A stretch of DNA of 64,000 nt from Branchiostoma floridae (GCF_000003815.2 NC_049995.1:17184376-17248375); one strand, 5' to 3'. Shown: positions 11,001 to 20,699, numbered from the stretch's first letter. Made by a program: numbers and translations. Notes: generated from the sequence alone by a model not told the origin.

Positions 11001-14000
11001 ATATTAACGTAAACAGGGTAAAGCGCTTACCAACAAGCTTTCGGTCAGTCCTCCTCATGTTGAAATGACCATAGGCTTAAGTCATGTGACCTGAACGAAG
11101 GCATGGCGTCAGCAATGGGGCGTGACATTTTCCATGTACAATGTGTCAACAAAACTTTTTTTTATGATGGACAAAAGTGTAAATTTTATAAGCGTTTCAG
11201 ATTATAGTTGTCCTATATCTTACGGTATTTTATTTCTTCTTCAGGACACGGGTATCTGGTACATCTTCCACGAGGTTCCCACGGGTTTGTCTGAAGGTCT
11301 TCACCTGGACCCCAGCACCATCTACACACCGCTGGGCAGGTTCTATAACAACAGGGTTCACTCCAACGACAGGGTAAGTCACTACACATCATCTACACGC
11401 CTCTGGGTAGGTTCTATAACAGCAGGGTGCACTCCAACGACAGGGTAAGTCACTAGACACCATCTACACACCACTAGGCAGGTTCTATAACAACAGGGTC
11501 CACTCTAACGACAGGGTAAGTCACTAGACACCATCTACACACCACTAGGCAGGTTCTATAACAACAGGGTTCACTCCAACGACAGGGTAAGTCACTAGAC
11601 ACCATCTACACACCACTAGGCAGGTTCTATAACAAAAGGGTCCACTCCAACGACAGGGTAAGTCACTAGACACCATCTACACACCGCTGGGCAGGTTCTA
11701 CAACAACAGGGTTCACTCTAACGACAGGGTAAGTCACTAGACACCATCTACACACCACTAGGCAGGTTCTATAACAAAAGGGTCCACTCTAACGATAGGG
11801 TAAGTCACTACACACCATCTACACACCGCTGGGCAGGTTCTACAACAACAGGGTTCACTCCAACGACAGGGTAAGTCACTAGACACCATCTACACACCGC
11901 TGGGCAGGTTCTACAACAACAGGGTTCACTCCAACGACAGGGTAAGTCACTAGACACCATCTACACACCGCTGGACAGGTTCTACAACAACAGGGTTCAC
12001 TCCAACGACAGGGTAAGTCACTAGAGACCATCTACACGCCTCTGGGCAGGTTCTATAACAACAGGGTCCACTCTGACGACATGCTAAGTCACTAGACACC
12101 ATCTACACACCGCTGGGCAGGTTCTACAACAACAGGGTTCACTCCAACGACAAGGTAAGTCACTAGACACCATCTACACACCGCTGGGCAGGTTCTATTA
12201 CAACAGGGTGCACTCTAACGACAGGGTCAGTCACTAGACACAGGCACCATCTACACGCCTCTGGGCAGGTTCTATAACAACAGGGTTCACTCCAACGACA
12301 GGGTAAGTCACTAGACACCATCTACACACCGCTGGGCAGGTTCTATAACAACAGGGTCCACTCCAACGACAAGGTCAGTCACTAGACACCATCTACACAC
12401 CACTGGGCAGGTTCTATAACAACAGGGTCCACTCCAACGACAGGGTAAGTCACTAGACACCATCTACACANNNNNNNNNNNNNNNNNNNNNNNNNNNNNN
12501 NNNNNNNNNNNNNNNNNNNNNNNNNNNNNNNNNNNNNNNNNNNNNNNNNNNNNNNNNNNNNNNNNNNNNNACAACCCGGCCGAGCTAAATTCTTGATTTG
12601 CAAAACCGGCTTTAGGACAGTGCGTTTTGCCGTGGTCCCACTGTTCATTGTGCTTGTCGAAAACAGCTAGGGGGATTTCCCCGTACAATGAATCTGTAAA
12701 TGGAAGACATGGCGTCCCTTTCTTTGTCATGACCAGTGGTATATATGAGCTCATCTGTGGTCAGTTTATTTGAGCTACGCTGGTTCGAGATCACTTTTAA
12801 CACGAAGTATGAATAACAATTTAATGAGCATCTTTTTTTTTGTCCCTCAGGCAGGCTTGATGCTGGATTGCGGTGTAAAAACTACGCACCCAAACTCACA
12901 GGACCCGCGGGAGTACCTGGCCATGGATAAGGGCAGGTGGGCAGTACTGTCCTTATATTCAAATCACAAATTGCATAAAAAAGCGAGGCCTCTCGTCTTC
13001 CCCTGCGTCTCAAAAGAAGTCAAACCCACTCTGTCTAGATAAAGCCAACACTAGTCAAGTAATCTCTTTTTACAAAAACTTGCAAGTAACCCATTGGTTG
13101 TGTCAAAGAATTTCTCCCTTATCCTATATTCTACCAACCTGATGAAACTATTTTCGGTTGCAAGTAACCTCCGGGCACGAACTTGCAAATAAATTTCGAT
13201 ATTCTGTTCTTCATATTACTTCAAGAACAGAAATTGTTTGATTTTTCTGCCAATTTTCAGTCCGTGGGTCCTTCGTTGTTTTTCTCAAGTTATTTTTCAT
13301 CAAACCAGTTCTTGACGGTGCGTCAGTGTTTTTGTTTTCAACTTTCAGGTACGCCCCCCACGAAGACGGAGACGTGTCCAAAGCCAGAGTGCCGGCCCTG
13401 ATAGAGGGGCTCATCGCCTACAAGAACCACAATGACGGGGCCTGGGTTCGGGGCGGCGAACTGAGGCTGGATAAATGCGCGTAAGCAAATACATAAATAA
13501 CCTTTATTCTAACTGGATAGCCCTGTCGGCCCCAGTCGCTCTTCCCAGAGGTCCAATGGATGGAGAACATAAATAAATCAATACCAAAATATCGTACGTA
13601 TACTTGTAATTGATCCAATGACCGAGTGGGTAGAGTGTTCGCCCTGCAATCGTTTGGTACATGGTAGTGAGCCATGCCAAACACTTTATACTTCATTCCA
13701 CTTTCTCTGTTTACCACTCAGCGTTTGGGTAAGGAGTATGAAAGTTGAACACACACCACTACCAGTGGACTAGCCCCATGCTGCAGTGATTGCATAAAGT
13801 CGTGTGACCCAAGGACAATAGAAATGGAGATGGGCGCCGCCAGATATATTTAAAGAATACTTTCATTTTTCTTTCTGTTGTTTTCTACTGGATTATATTG
13901 TACTAAAAACTGACCGGAATTTTACATGTTGCAGATTCGTGGACAACGGAAAGGGCCTGACGCTGGCAAAGTATGTATCTAGTCTGTTGTGTCTTCTGAA

Positions 14001-17000
14001 CTTTAACATGGCGCCTCTGACTAACGAAGGTTGTTTGGAAATAAAGCAGAGGCTGTCCTAATTTGCCGTTTGTGTATGAGATAATAATAGGCAGTCAAAG
14101 AAGACGAATTGGCACTCATTGCCTCGTGTTTTGTCTGAATTGTAGACCAACTGTTCCAAGCATGATAAAAAATCTAAACATAATGAGCCATCAATCGCTC
14201 TACCCGCCAACATCACATGCCTTTGTAGGGATCGTTCATGAGTGGATCAAATCTAGGGTTACGAAGTGTTTTATGTACTTTATGTAAGATTGGTAAGGCC
14301 ACAGCAAGTACATCTTATGGATGACATCCACGCGCTCATTAATTTTCGCCTGATTTGAGAAAGAAAAAAAAAACAAGATTTTTTTTCTTCGTCAGGGATG
14401 GTCAGATAGACCAAAATGGGTAAAGGGGTTGTGTTGTAACCAAATAATAGAATATAGAATTGACACTAGATGGGTAGCATTGACTGTAGTTGCAGAAGTG
14501 AAACTTGCTGGATAGTTGTAAGAGTGACACCAATATGGAAGTCATGAGTGTAGTTGCCAACATGGTTAGTGATACCATTCTACCACACTGGTGTCACTTT
14601 TACTACACTGGTGCATTTCTTAAATACAGGAATGAATGCCTTGTTGGTTGTGATGCCATATTTTGTCACTTCAATTCTTGTTATAACGTTTATGGTGTCT
14701 ATTTTGAAAATTTACCATCTTGTTTTTTTTTTACCCGTCTTGTTTTTTTTCTCGCCCTACCTCATTATTTTTGCAGTTTTCAGAGGATGTCATCCATAAA
14801 ATTTACTTGCTGTGGCCTAATGTTTACTCATGTTAGGCTAAGGTCACATTTCCAAACTTAGACCCGGCCGACCCACCGCCGGTTTGGAAATGCTACGTTG
14901 ACCTTAAAACAAACAAACGCCAAAAATTGAAGTGAAGATTAAACAAATAATAGTACGCTTTAAGTGCTTTTGAACAATAAATCGTTTACCCGTGATCTTT
15001 TATCCCCAGTGACGGAACCTTCCCCAGCGATGACGGCTCCACGCAGCAGGTGTGGAACAGCGTGTTTATCGGGGAGAGCGCGAACGTGGGAACCGACGCC
15101 GGCGGTAACAAGTTCTACGGCACGGGAGGAGTGGGCAAAAGCTGGCGGACGTTACCACGAGGCAGGTTAGGTCAATAACTTCGAGTGTTTCAAATTCAGG
15201 GCTTTCGCCTATCGGTACCAAACACACTTATGGAAAAGAATAGGGATACTCGGACGTCGGTTATAAACTGTGACCTAAATTGCCGGAATATCATGCCAAT
15301 GGAACTAAAAAGACAACAAAATACACAAATCGTTAAAAAAATTTAAGATAATTAAATTATTCGCTTTTAGCCCTGATGTTTGTTGCGCGCTCTGTCAAAT
15401 CTTATGTCGCATTCAGGTCGTCGCCCCAGTTGAAATAGCGTGGATTGGATTCAGTTTAAAGTATGCGCTTGCGTGAGAATATCATACTTTGTCTTGCGAG
15501 AACTTCCTATGTAAGAAGACGAGATCTTGTTAAACTAGCCCTAGCGTAGTGAAGTCGCATTGCACTACGTCCAGACGAAAAAGCACAATATATTAATATG
15601 CTTGGCCGGCTTTTGTTACTTTCTTATACCAGGTACATCAGCATTGAGATTAACAATGTTTTACCTCAGTTAATGATGACTTTATATTTTCCCTTAATGC
15701 ATAGCGACTTCCCGATGCGAGGCCTACAGATATACGACGGCCCGACCCGGGTACTGAACTGTACCTTTAAGAAGTACGCTCGTACCGAGGACCGGCTGTC
15801 CAGCGCTATCGGGTTCCGACTGGACAACACCTGGCAGGGATCACCCAAGAACAACCTCACCAGGGTCAAGTTCGAGCATGTGGGTACGCTACGTCATCGT
15901 GTAGGTAGATGAAAGGAAGGGAAGGGAAGGGAAGGGAAGGGAAGGGAAGGGAAGGGAAGGGAAGGGAAGGGAAGGGAAGGGAAGGGAAGGGAAGGGAAGG
16001 GAAGGGAAGGGAAGGGAAGGGAAGGGAAGGGAAGGGAAGGGAAGGGAAGGGAAGGGAAGGGAAGGGAAGGGAAGGGAAGGGAAGGGAAGGGAAGGGAAGG
16101 GAAGGGAAGGGAAGGGAAGAGGGTAGCTTGATGTTTGAACTAACCCATTTTCCATTTGAATGAACTTGAACTTGATTAAGCCGAGACAGGTAAGTTCACA
16201 GTGCTTGTGCCTACTTGTTACCAACAGTTTTGTTTGTATTTTTTTTTGTACTGCGAAAGTCCATTTTTTTACATTTGATTCCTTTTTCTCCATCAGTATG
16301 AACATTTTGTTCCGTAGCTCAAAGAAATGACCCTCAAAGAATGCCTTCTCCATTGAGTTTAAGGAAAAAAAAAAACTTAACCATCCTCAACTCATAAGAT
16401 AGCTCACTCGCATGTCAGCAATTTTTCATTGCAGCAACACACCTGCATGATAACAAAATGACCGTAGTTAGCATCTAACCATTACCTTACTCCATGCTAA
16501 TTTTTAGACCGTCTCCAGAGTGTATTACGGGCACCCCGGCCCCTGGTTCGGTTCGAACGAGAAAGATGGCGACAAGACGTCGATGTTCCATGACCTTGAC
16601 GGGACGGTCACGGGGTACCGTGATGTTTACGTCACCAGGATCGATAACTGGATCGCAAGGAATCCTGGGTGCGTGGAAAAGCCGGACTGGAAGGGAGTCA
16701 TCTGTAGCGGGAAATACGCACAGGTAGAATCAAAGTTTTATGGGTGCAACGTAAAACGTTTACCGACAAATCTTTTGGTCACCCCTCGTTGAGATAACTG
16801 GAAGTGTATGTCACATGACCTGAACGAAAGTGTGACGTCAGCAACGGGTTAAAGGTGTCCGTTAGTCGGTATCGGCCCCCGCCTCAGTTGAGGGATGGCC
16901 ACGTGACAAAGGTATCGGGCCATGACAGTAAAAAATGTCAATTAATCAATCAGCAGTAATCGGATAATCTGCGGTTTAAATTGCAAATAGACAATTGATG

Positions 17001-20000
17001 TTTTTTTTCGTTTTGTAAAATTGCTATAACAGATTGAATTAGATGCTCAAATACGCAGTTGGTTTACACTTTACATTGTTCATCAAATTATTATCTTAAA
17101 TGACAGATTTGTACCAAATTTAGATCCACGCAACAAAAGAGGTATACATAAAACTAACTATAACTTCCAGTTTTTCAGTACCTGTTTTATCTATCATTTA
17201 TTACAGTTGTACGTCCAGGCCCGAAACCCCCACACCAACACCATGTGGGTTCGGAGGGACGAGTACCCTGACCACCCCCTCAAGCTGCACGGTGCACTCG
17301 TCGACGCGCACTACCAACAGTACCAGCCCGTAGTCATGCTGGAGAAGGGCTATACCATTCACTGGGACGGGATGGCGCCGGCTGAGATCACCATTCACCC
17401 CATCAACTTCGACAGGTTGGGAACATTTTAAAATCAATCAATCGTATCTGTAACAAAGGGGAACATGGACCCATCTGAATGTTTTTACTTCCCTTGAATC
17501 CAGTCCTTGTAAAGATTTGTCAAAACCATCCAACAACAGAGAAGGGGGATCCATAGATTTTCTGCAACTTATGACCCACTGCTCACAGAGTCACGTGTTC
17601 TATCTGCATTACGTAACGTCTCGGAAGCGGCGAATTACTCATTCATTGGTAAAGACTGGAGTTGATCATCCGAAGTTTTTTGTATGTTCGATCGGCAATA
17701 GCAGATTCTTAAAAAAACTTATCGTAACATTTTCACCCACTGTAGAGACGACTTTGTCCGGTTGGGCTGTGCTATCCCCGCGTACCCAGTTTCAGATCAT
17801 CTGATTCAGAACAACTTATCATAATTTATCATATGATTCATTCATAACAACTTATCATAACATTTCTATCCACCACAGAGACGACTTTGTCCGGCTGGGC
17901 CTGTGCTACCCCCCGCGTACCCAGTTCCAGATTATCTACCAGCTGTGGCAGAGGAGCCCGAAGAAGTTCTACGGAGACGAGGAGGTTTACCCGGCCTTCT
18001 CTGTGGACGACATTGAGAACAGCGTCGGCAACTCCTACTTCTTCGACGAAAGTACAGGGTAAGTAATCGTTCACGATCTGACTGGTAATACTTCCCATTG
18101 CAGCTAGGCGTCGCTGCTGCGTTACAAATACTGTTCTAAACGTAAAGTCGGCTCATGTATAAACGTGCCAGCCTCTTACCATTCCTTGTTAAATATTTCG
18201 TTTGCATCAAATTTTCACAATAACTATACCTACTGTCGCCTGTTTCATGATCAATGCTGATGACCAAACACTTCAGAACACAAAAACAATTTACTAACAC
18301 GTGATCTTGCGGATATGTGACGTCAGGAATTGGTCAAAAGTGCTAGGAAGTTTAGGATTGCACGTTTTCCAGCCTCCTGTTTCTGAAAGTGAGCGCCCGG
18401 TACCATAGAGATGGGGACAGCTACTGTTCGCCACATACACTCGCGAAAGTTACACACGATGTTATTAACACGTGTTACGTGACGTCGGCAATTGATCAAA
18501 AGTTTGTTTATGCTTTTTTCCCAGCCTCTTGTTCCTGAAGGTGAGTGCCCGGTACCATAGAGATGGTGACAGCTACTGCTCCAGTATGGGTTGTGAGAGA
18601 ATCATCATCCACGCCTTCGTCATGAGCGACGAGGTGGCGAACTGCACCATAGAGGCCTACCCCAAATATTACACCCCGCCTACGGAAACGGTCCCCATGG
18701 CAATCCACGTGGCTGAGCAAGAGTCATGTTCTAATTGTGGATCCCAGGTTAGTAATTAAAGATTCTAGTACTGAAGAAGATACATCTCTCATTAATTTGC
18801 ATTAATATTTTCATAAAGACAAATATTTTCATTAAATAGTTTATTACCATAATCTCTTTCAGCATCTAGAAAATGTCCAAAATCACACATTTATCAAAAT
18901 GGAAAGAAAAGCATTTATCATAGAAATGTGGGACTATTTATTAGTCTAAAGCAGACTTCTAACACGTGTACCCACCCTCCCTTAGTTATGCAGGTAGAAA
19001 CATTGGACAGAACTATAGAAGAAGAAGAACTTTATAGACGAGATTTGTTCCTTCGGAAATAGCCTTTGGGCATGAGTTTACAAAGATTATCATTATTATC
19101 ATCATTTATCTTTTAAGCCATCGTTACTACTTTGCTAATGTGCACCTTGTACATCTGTTATTCTAAGCATGCACTTTATTCTCCAGATCCCGATAGTATT
19201 TGATGATCGGCAACAGTATGCCAACATAACTATAGTATCCAGCGGATTCTTCGAGGTGAAAAATGGACTACAGACATATGTAGAGGTGAGCCACATGATA
19301 TTTTCTCCTTTCTTGTGTCTTAGACATGCTATGGTCATGGTTTTTGAGAGCTAAATAGCTTTTGTGGGAGTTACTATTGCTTCCCTGTGCTATTCCGTTT
19401 GGGGTATTTCTTCACATAACTATCAACTCGGTCATAATGTTTGCTAGTGGCATTCAATGGCAGAGTGGGCAGGCTATCAAACGTCATCAGATTGAGAGTT
19501 TATGGCCTCTATTCCTGGCGTTCATGGCTAAACGTTGTACCCTTGGGAAAGACCCCTTTCAGAACTTTCCCCAGGTGGGAATATGGATATCTGACTAAGA
19601 TTGGGGAGTTTAAAGGCAATATAAGTAGATGGGCTCAACCTGCCAATACCGTGCCCTAAGATACAGTGTAAAACAACTCACTGCCCCTACGGCCTTTAAA
19701 AAACTATGAAACTACCTTTACTCTTCTGTTTGTTTTCCAGGTGAACGGTGTAAAGGTCATAGGTCGCAGGGGTTACCTGGTGGTGGCGGTGGACGTGACG
19801 TCAGGTAACGTCACCCATCAGCGCAGCTTTGACACGTTTGCGCAAGCGCGGAAGGACGAAGCGATGGCCAGATTTATACGGAAGGAAGTCCCCTTAGAGT
19901 AAGTCAACATCTTCGTTTTCTGTGTTTTCTTAAACAGAAATTAGCTTCCCCCTCAGTTCGTCCATATTCCAATCCAGCCTTTGAAGAATGATCGTTCTAA

Positions 20001-20699
20001 GCTGCATGGAGTAATCATTTATACATCCTCTCCATCCTTACGTCAGGCAGTTTGATACAGTTTACAATTTGCCATCAAGTTTATACGTGTTATATGTTGC
20101 TTTTGTATTGCAGATCTATTATATTAGTGTCCGTAAAGGATGAATCCAGCAGGCGAGCCAACCATTGTCTACAGGCACTCAGGGAGATAGGAGCAAAAGA
20201 ACCGGTCAAAACGGGATTTAGAGGTGACTTTTTTGTTTTCCGCGTATGTAGTCAGTCTAAGAAGACTAGGACCTATACTGCAGATATACAAACAGATTTC
20301 TACGTAAGTAATCTTGTTTTTTATATAAATATGGCTGCCTTGGTATCGTCTGGAAAGAAGCTACATCAAAACAGTTGTCATAATCAAATATGGTGGTTTT
20401 GAATAACTAGGAAAGCCATCAAACCATTAAAGTACCTGCCATAACCAACAATGGTATTTTGTATCGTCCTGGGTAACTAAAAACACTGGTCATGACAAAA
20501 TATGGTGACTTTGTATCTTCCAGGAAAACAGCATGAAAACACTTGTCATAACCAAATATGGTATTCTTTTCATTTTCCAGGAAGCTTTGCCATGATTGGC
20601 TACAAAGGCCTGACCCAGCCGTCATGGATCCAACAGATCAACCTCCCACCGAAGAAGGGACCAGCCGAGATCCGGACCCTCATCCCCCTCCTCAAGTAG
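1501..20699 (+). CDS. CEMIP: CEMIP/TMEM2-family hyaluronan-binding protein, 22 exons, 5' end missing
   Basis: The family comprises secreted (CEMIP) and type II membrane (TMEM2/CEMIP2) proteins that bind hyaluronan and promote its breakdown. Exons, all GT-AG and phase-consistent: 1501-2047, 5639-5709, 5824-5919, 6409-6600, 7049-7218, 8726-8935, 9361-9563, 10814-10883, 11245-11373, 12851-12936, 13349-13480, 13935-13970, 15010-15165, 15705-15879, 16508-16723, 17207-17415, 17879-18058, 18525-18747, 19187-19285, 19741-19898, 20114-20223, 20581-20699. They total 3587 nt, or about 1,194 residues to a TAG stop. Domain order is G8, central beta-helix region, then a C-terminal ILEI/PANDER-like (GG) domain. 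The first exon opens inside a codon, so the start and any signal peptide or membrane anchor lie upstream. Secreted versus membrane-bound therefore cannot be decided. Similarity to human CEMIP was judged from memory and is strong along the whole length, except for a stretch missing between exons 3 and 4. Confidence 0.93.
2940..3225 (-). mobile_element. tRNA-derived SINE
   Basis: Read on the minus strand, the head resembles a tRNA, with a box-A-like AGCGCAGCGGCAGCG and the B box GGGTTCGAATCC (about 3155-3168). It is followed by the family hallmark GATCTTGTGC, CTTGGGAAAG, then a TTTCCTCAC stretch. The body continues to the CCGTCCTAT/GAGGGACGG segment near 3030. The same order recurs at 51045-51340 and 53740-54060. 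Confidence 0.82.
3663..3834. mobile_element. Palindromic MITE with ACTGTAAAT(G/A)CA ends
   Basis: 172 bp. The left end reads TACTGTAAATACAGAAATG, then TTCGCGGTGG. The right end is its imperfect reverse complement (CCGCGAACTTAAATGC, then ATTTACAGTA). Internal GCGGT/ACCGC blocks are also paired. A second copy sits at 24825-24981, and decayed relatives start near 44787 and 49692. It has no coding capacity. Confidence 0.83.
4860..4959. other. Assembly gap (100 N)
   Basis: One hundred Ns inside the first intron of the CEMIP-like gene. It directly follows short tandem palindromic units (CTCCTAGGAGAGATCACGATC repeated around 4785-4835), which probably stopped the assembly. Confidence 0.98.
5639..7218 (+). 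CDS. CEMIP: CEMIP-like exons 2-5: link from G8 into the beta-helix region
   Basis: Four exons. Exon 2 (5639-5709) encodes EPWVFLGVKGNTSAAMEKR. Exon 3 (5824-5919) ends in ATSSWSK. Exon 4 (6409-6600) carries DVTSWQPGDRIVLASTDYS and ends LLPCPECSKYQVKING. Exon 5 (7049-7218) contains ISDGVDLRGEVGLLSRNIK and ends DYDTFGGHFK. Phases agree across every junction (2/1, 1/2, 1/2, 1/2). Compared with my memory of human CEMIP, roughly 80 residues are absent between exons 3 and 4, although the phase is preserved. The intron between them (5920-6408) holds only a TTCC-rich tract. A weak echo of the exon 5 acceptor lies near 6890-6935. Confidence 0.9.
6084..6335. repeat. TTCC-rich compound microsatellite
   Basis: A degenerate (TTCC)n/(CCTT)n tract directly upstream of the exon 4 acceptor. 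It creates an apparent leader of Phe/Leu/Pro/Ser in the same frame as exon 4. That leader is not part of the protein. Confidence 0.9.
7678..8725 (+). repeat. Truncated tandem copies of exon 6 with acceptor sites
   Basis: At least six partial copies of the 5' part of exon 6 precede the complete exon. They begin at about 7678 (short, decayed), 7786, 7948, 8115, 8276 and 8565, each after a CTTGCAG- or CTTACAG-type acceptor. Most copies read VLGGFKSVHLSG and run as far as the codons for PVHFH, then break off. There they pass into a roughly 32-bp minisatellite built from TATCCGGTACACTTCCACC, followed by a GTGGGGTAACC-like filler. Every copy stops exactly where the real exon continues into LAGDVDERGG. 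Spliced into the message they would shift or end the reading frame, so they are most likely non-coding. Confidence 0.9.
8726..8935 (+). CDS. CEMIP: CEMIP-like exon 6 (complete copy) with HFHLAGD motif
   Basis: This is the only full-length copy in the local array: 210 nt, phase 0 at both ends, 70 codons. It encodes VLGGFKSVHLSGAEF, then PVHFHLAGDVDERGG, and ends in HATNGLL before the donor GTAAGG. The PVHFHLAGD segment is one of the most conserved stretches of CEMIP/TMEM2. The preceding partial copies lack everything after HFH, so this copy must be the functional exon. Its acceptor, TCTCTTACAG, is nearly identical to the acceptors of the pseudo-copies, so splice-site competition is possible. 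Confidence 0.93.
9361..9563 (+). CDS. CEMIP: CEMIP-like exon 7
   Basis: 203 nt encoding VQDTVGYDTLGHCFYLEDG, then a stretch with RPGTLLPTDRDGVMC, ending GDYIPLGSDC plus two bases (AA) of an Asn codon that exon 8 completes with C. The donor is GCAA|GTAAGG. The acceptor AAG at 9360 has only a weak pyrimidine tract. The start was placed by phase continuity with exon 6 and by family similarity (VGYxxLGHCF). Copies of its 3' end, donor included, follow downstream. Confidence 0.88.
9620..10132 (+). repeat. Tandem copies of the 3' end of exon 7 with donor sites
   Basis: Three further near-complete copies of the last ~85 bases of exon 7 lie at about 9632-9719, 9783-9869 and 9935-10021, and a shortened one at 10085-10130. 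The period is about 150 bp. Each runs from CCTACGGACCGGGAT or a variant through GGGGACTACATACCGCTGGG to GACTGCAAGTAAGG, so each carries a usable 5' splice site. Spacers alternate between two types (CCCAGTTTACACTT and ACAAGATTTGTAGATACACG), suggesting a two-unit higher-order repeat. None has an acceptor of its own, so they probably act only as decoy donors, if at all. Confidence 0.9.
10147..10573. mobile_element. hAT-type non-autonomous element (copy 1)
   Basis: A 427-bp element with terminal inverted repeats beginning TAGGGCTGGGTATCGGTAC and ending in the imperfect complement GTACCGGTACCCAGCCCTA. It is flanked by a perfect 8-bp direct repeat GTAGTTAC (10139-10146 and 10574-10581). The 8-bp duplication and TAGGG terminus fit the hAT superfamily. 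The inside is rich in GGACCTG/CCGGTC short palindromes and has no coding capacity. It lies in intron 7 of the CEMIP-like gene. Related copies lie at 31872-32292, 38355-38776 and about 54152-54617. Confidence 0.88.
10814..13970 (+). CDS. CEMIP: CEMIP-like exons 8-12, including a 36-nt microexon
   Basis: Exon 8 (10814-10883) encodes AVSTFWISHPNNDLVNN. Exon 9 (11245-11373) encodes DTGIWYIFHEVPTG through RFYNNRVHSNDR. Exon 10 (12851-12936) encodes AGLMLDCGVKTTHPNS. Exon 11 (13349-13480) has YAPHEDGD and LIAYKNHNDGAWVRGGELRL. Exon 12 (13935-13970) is only 36 nt and encodes FVDNGKGLTLA. All junction phases close. These segments belong to the central beta-helix region. Exon 9 is followed by a large array of its own 3' end, and the second assembly gap lies between exons 9 and 10. 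No coding sequence appears lost there, because similarity resumes directly at AG(L/M). Confidence 0.9.
11374..12470 (+). repeat. About fifteen 71-bp tandem copies of the exon 9-donor junction
   Basis: The unit is about 71 bp. It consists of the last ~58 bases of exon 9 (CACCATCTACACACCGCTGG through CCAACGACAGG) plus the donor and 13 intron bases GTAAGTCACTAGA. About fifteen head-to-tail copies follow the true exon 9 and run into the assembly gap. Copies differ by scattered substitutions (ACCGCTGGGC / ACCACTAGGC / GCCTCTGGGC; TTCACTCC / TCCACTCT), and one long-range duplication of variants is visible. Almost every copy keeps a strong GGGTAAGT donor. Because 71 is not a multiple of three, use of a downstream donor would break the frame. 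Confidence 0.94.
12471..12570. other. Assembly gap (100 N) at the end of the exon 9 array
   Basis: One hundred Ns, the usual placeholder for a gap of unknown length. The left edge is inside a 71-bp repeat unit. The right edge (ACAACCCGGCCGAGC) is unrelated to the repeat. The true number of copies is therefore unknown. Confidence 0.98.
15010..18058 (+). CDS. CEMIP: CEMIP-like exons 13-17
   Basis: Exon 13 (15010-15165) encodes DGTFPSDDGST, FIGESANVGT and WRTLPRG. Exon 14 (15705-15879) encodes DFPMRGLQIYDGPTRVLNC and FRLDNTWQGSPKNNLT. Exon 15 (16508-16723) encodes VYYGHPGPWFGSNEKDGDKT and ends KGVICSGKYAQ. Exon 16 (17207-17415) has HYQQYQPVVMLEKGYTIHWD and APAEITIHPINF. Exon 17 (17879-18058) has DDFVRLGLCYPPRTQFQI. 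For exon 14, phase chooses the GTGGGT donor at 15880 rather than GTACGC four bases later. Each block matches human CEMIP in order as I remember it. Confidence 0.92.
15913..16120. repeat. (GGGAA)n pentanucleotide microsatellite
   Basis: About 41 perfect or near-perfect copies of GGGAA start only some 30 bases after the exon 14 donor. The apparent open frames on both strands here (Gly-Arg-Glu-Gly-Lys repeats one way, Pro-Phe-Pro-Ser-Leu the other) are artefacts of the repeat. Confidence 0.97.
17744..17804 (+). repeat. Decayed duplicate of the 5' end of exon 17
   Basis: The run from AGAGACGACTTTGTCCGG through CGTACCCAGTTTCAGATCAT repeats the first ~55 bases of exon 17 (17879 onward) about 135 bp upstream. 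It carries one deletion, several substitutions and a stop. It is preceded by CCACTGTAG, a serviceable acceptor. It is a pseudo-exon, not coding. Confidence 0.85.
18367..18440 (+). repeat. Decayed duplicate of the 5' end of exon 18
   Basis: CCAGCCTCCTGTTTCTGAAA through GGGGACAGCTACTGTTCG repeats the acceptor and first ~65 bases of the real exon 18 (18525 onward). Its upstream flank (CACGTG, then TGACGTCA-like sequence and ATTGGTCAAAAG) also repeats the flank of the real exon. The duplicated unit is about 160 bp and includes intron plus acceptor plus exon start. Confidence 0.87.
18525..20699 (+). CDS. CEMIP: CEMIP-like exons 18-22: C-terminal ILEI/PANDER-like (GG) domain and stop
   Basis: Exon 18 (18525-18747) begins GLLFLKVSARYHRDGD and has SSMGCERIIIHAF. 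Exon 19 (19187-19285) encodes SSGFFEVKNGLQTYVE. Exon 20 (19741-19898) encodes VNGVKVIGRRGYLVVAVDV. Exon 21 (20114-20223) encodes SIILVSVKDESSRRANHCL and LREIGAKEP. Exon 22 (20581-20699) encodes SFAMIGYKG and ends PLLK with TAG at 20697-20699. Exons 19-22 have the layout of the FAM3/ILEI-type GG domain found at the C-terminus of CEMIP: a leading beta segment with VNG, a conserved VV(A/I)VD strand, then ILV and a final (V/I)GxKG. All junction phases close. Confidence 0.92.
20340..20580 (+). repeat. Imperfect ~60-bp tandem repeats before the last CEMIP-like exon
   Basis: About four diverged copies of a unit reading CTGGAAAGAAGCTACATCAA, then TTGTCATAACCAAATATGGT. The last one merges into the real acceptor TTTTCCAG at 20580. 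One earlier copy ends CTTCCAGGAAAACA, resembling the true CATTTTCCAGGAAGC junction. This is the weakest member of the exon-edge repeat series in this gene. Confidence 0.65.

Noticed and set aside
11374-12470. CRISPR-like regular repeats
   Set aside because: The units are tandem with no unique spacers and are copies of a eukaryotic exon-donor junction; the genome is eukaryotic.
12382-12754. Minus-strand frames crossing the N gap
   Set aside because: They consist largely of unknown residues and repeat shadow.
13606-13760. Possible tRNA-derived SINE (GAGTGGGTAGAGTG head)
   Set aside because: A-box-like sequence is present, but no clear B box or the family hallmark follows; too weak to list.
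15889-16353. Proline/serine/leucine repeat protein on the minus strand and Gly-Arg-Glu frame on the plus strand
   Set aside because: Both come from the GGGAA microsatellite.
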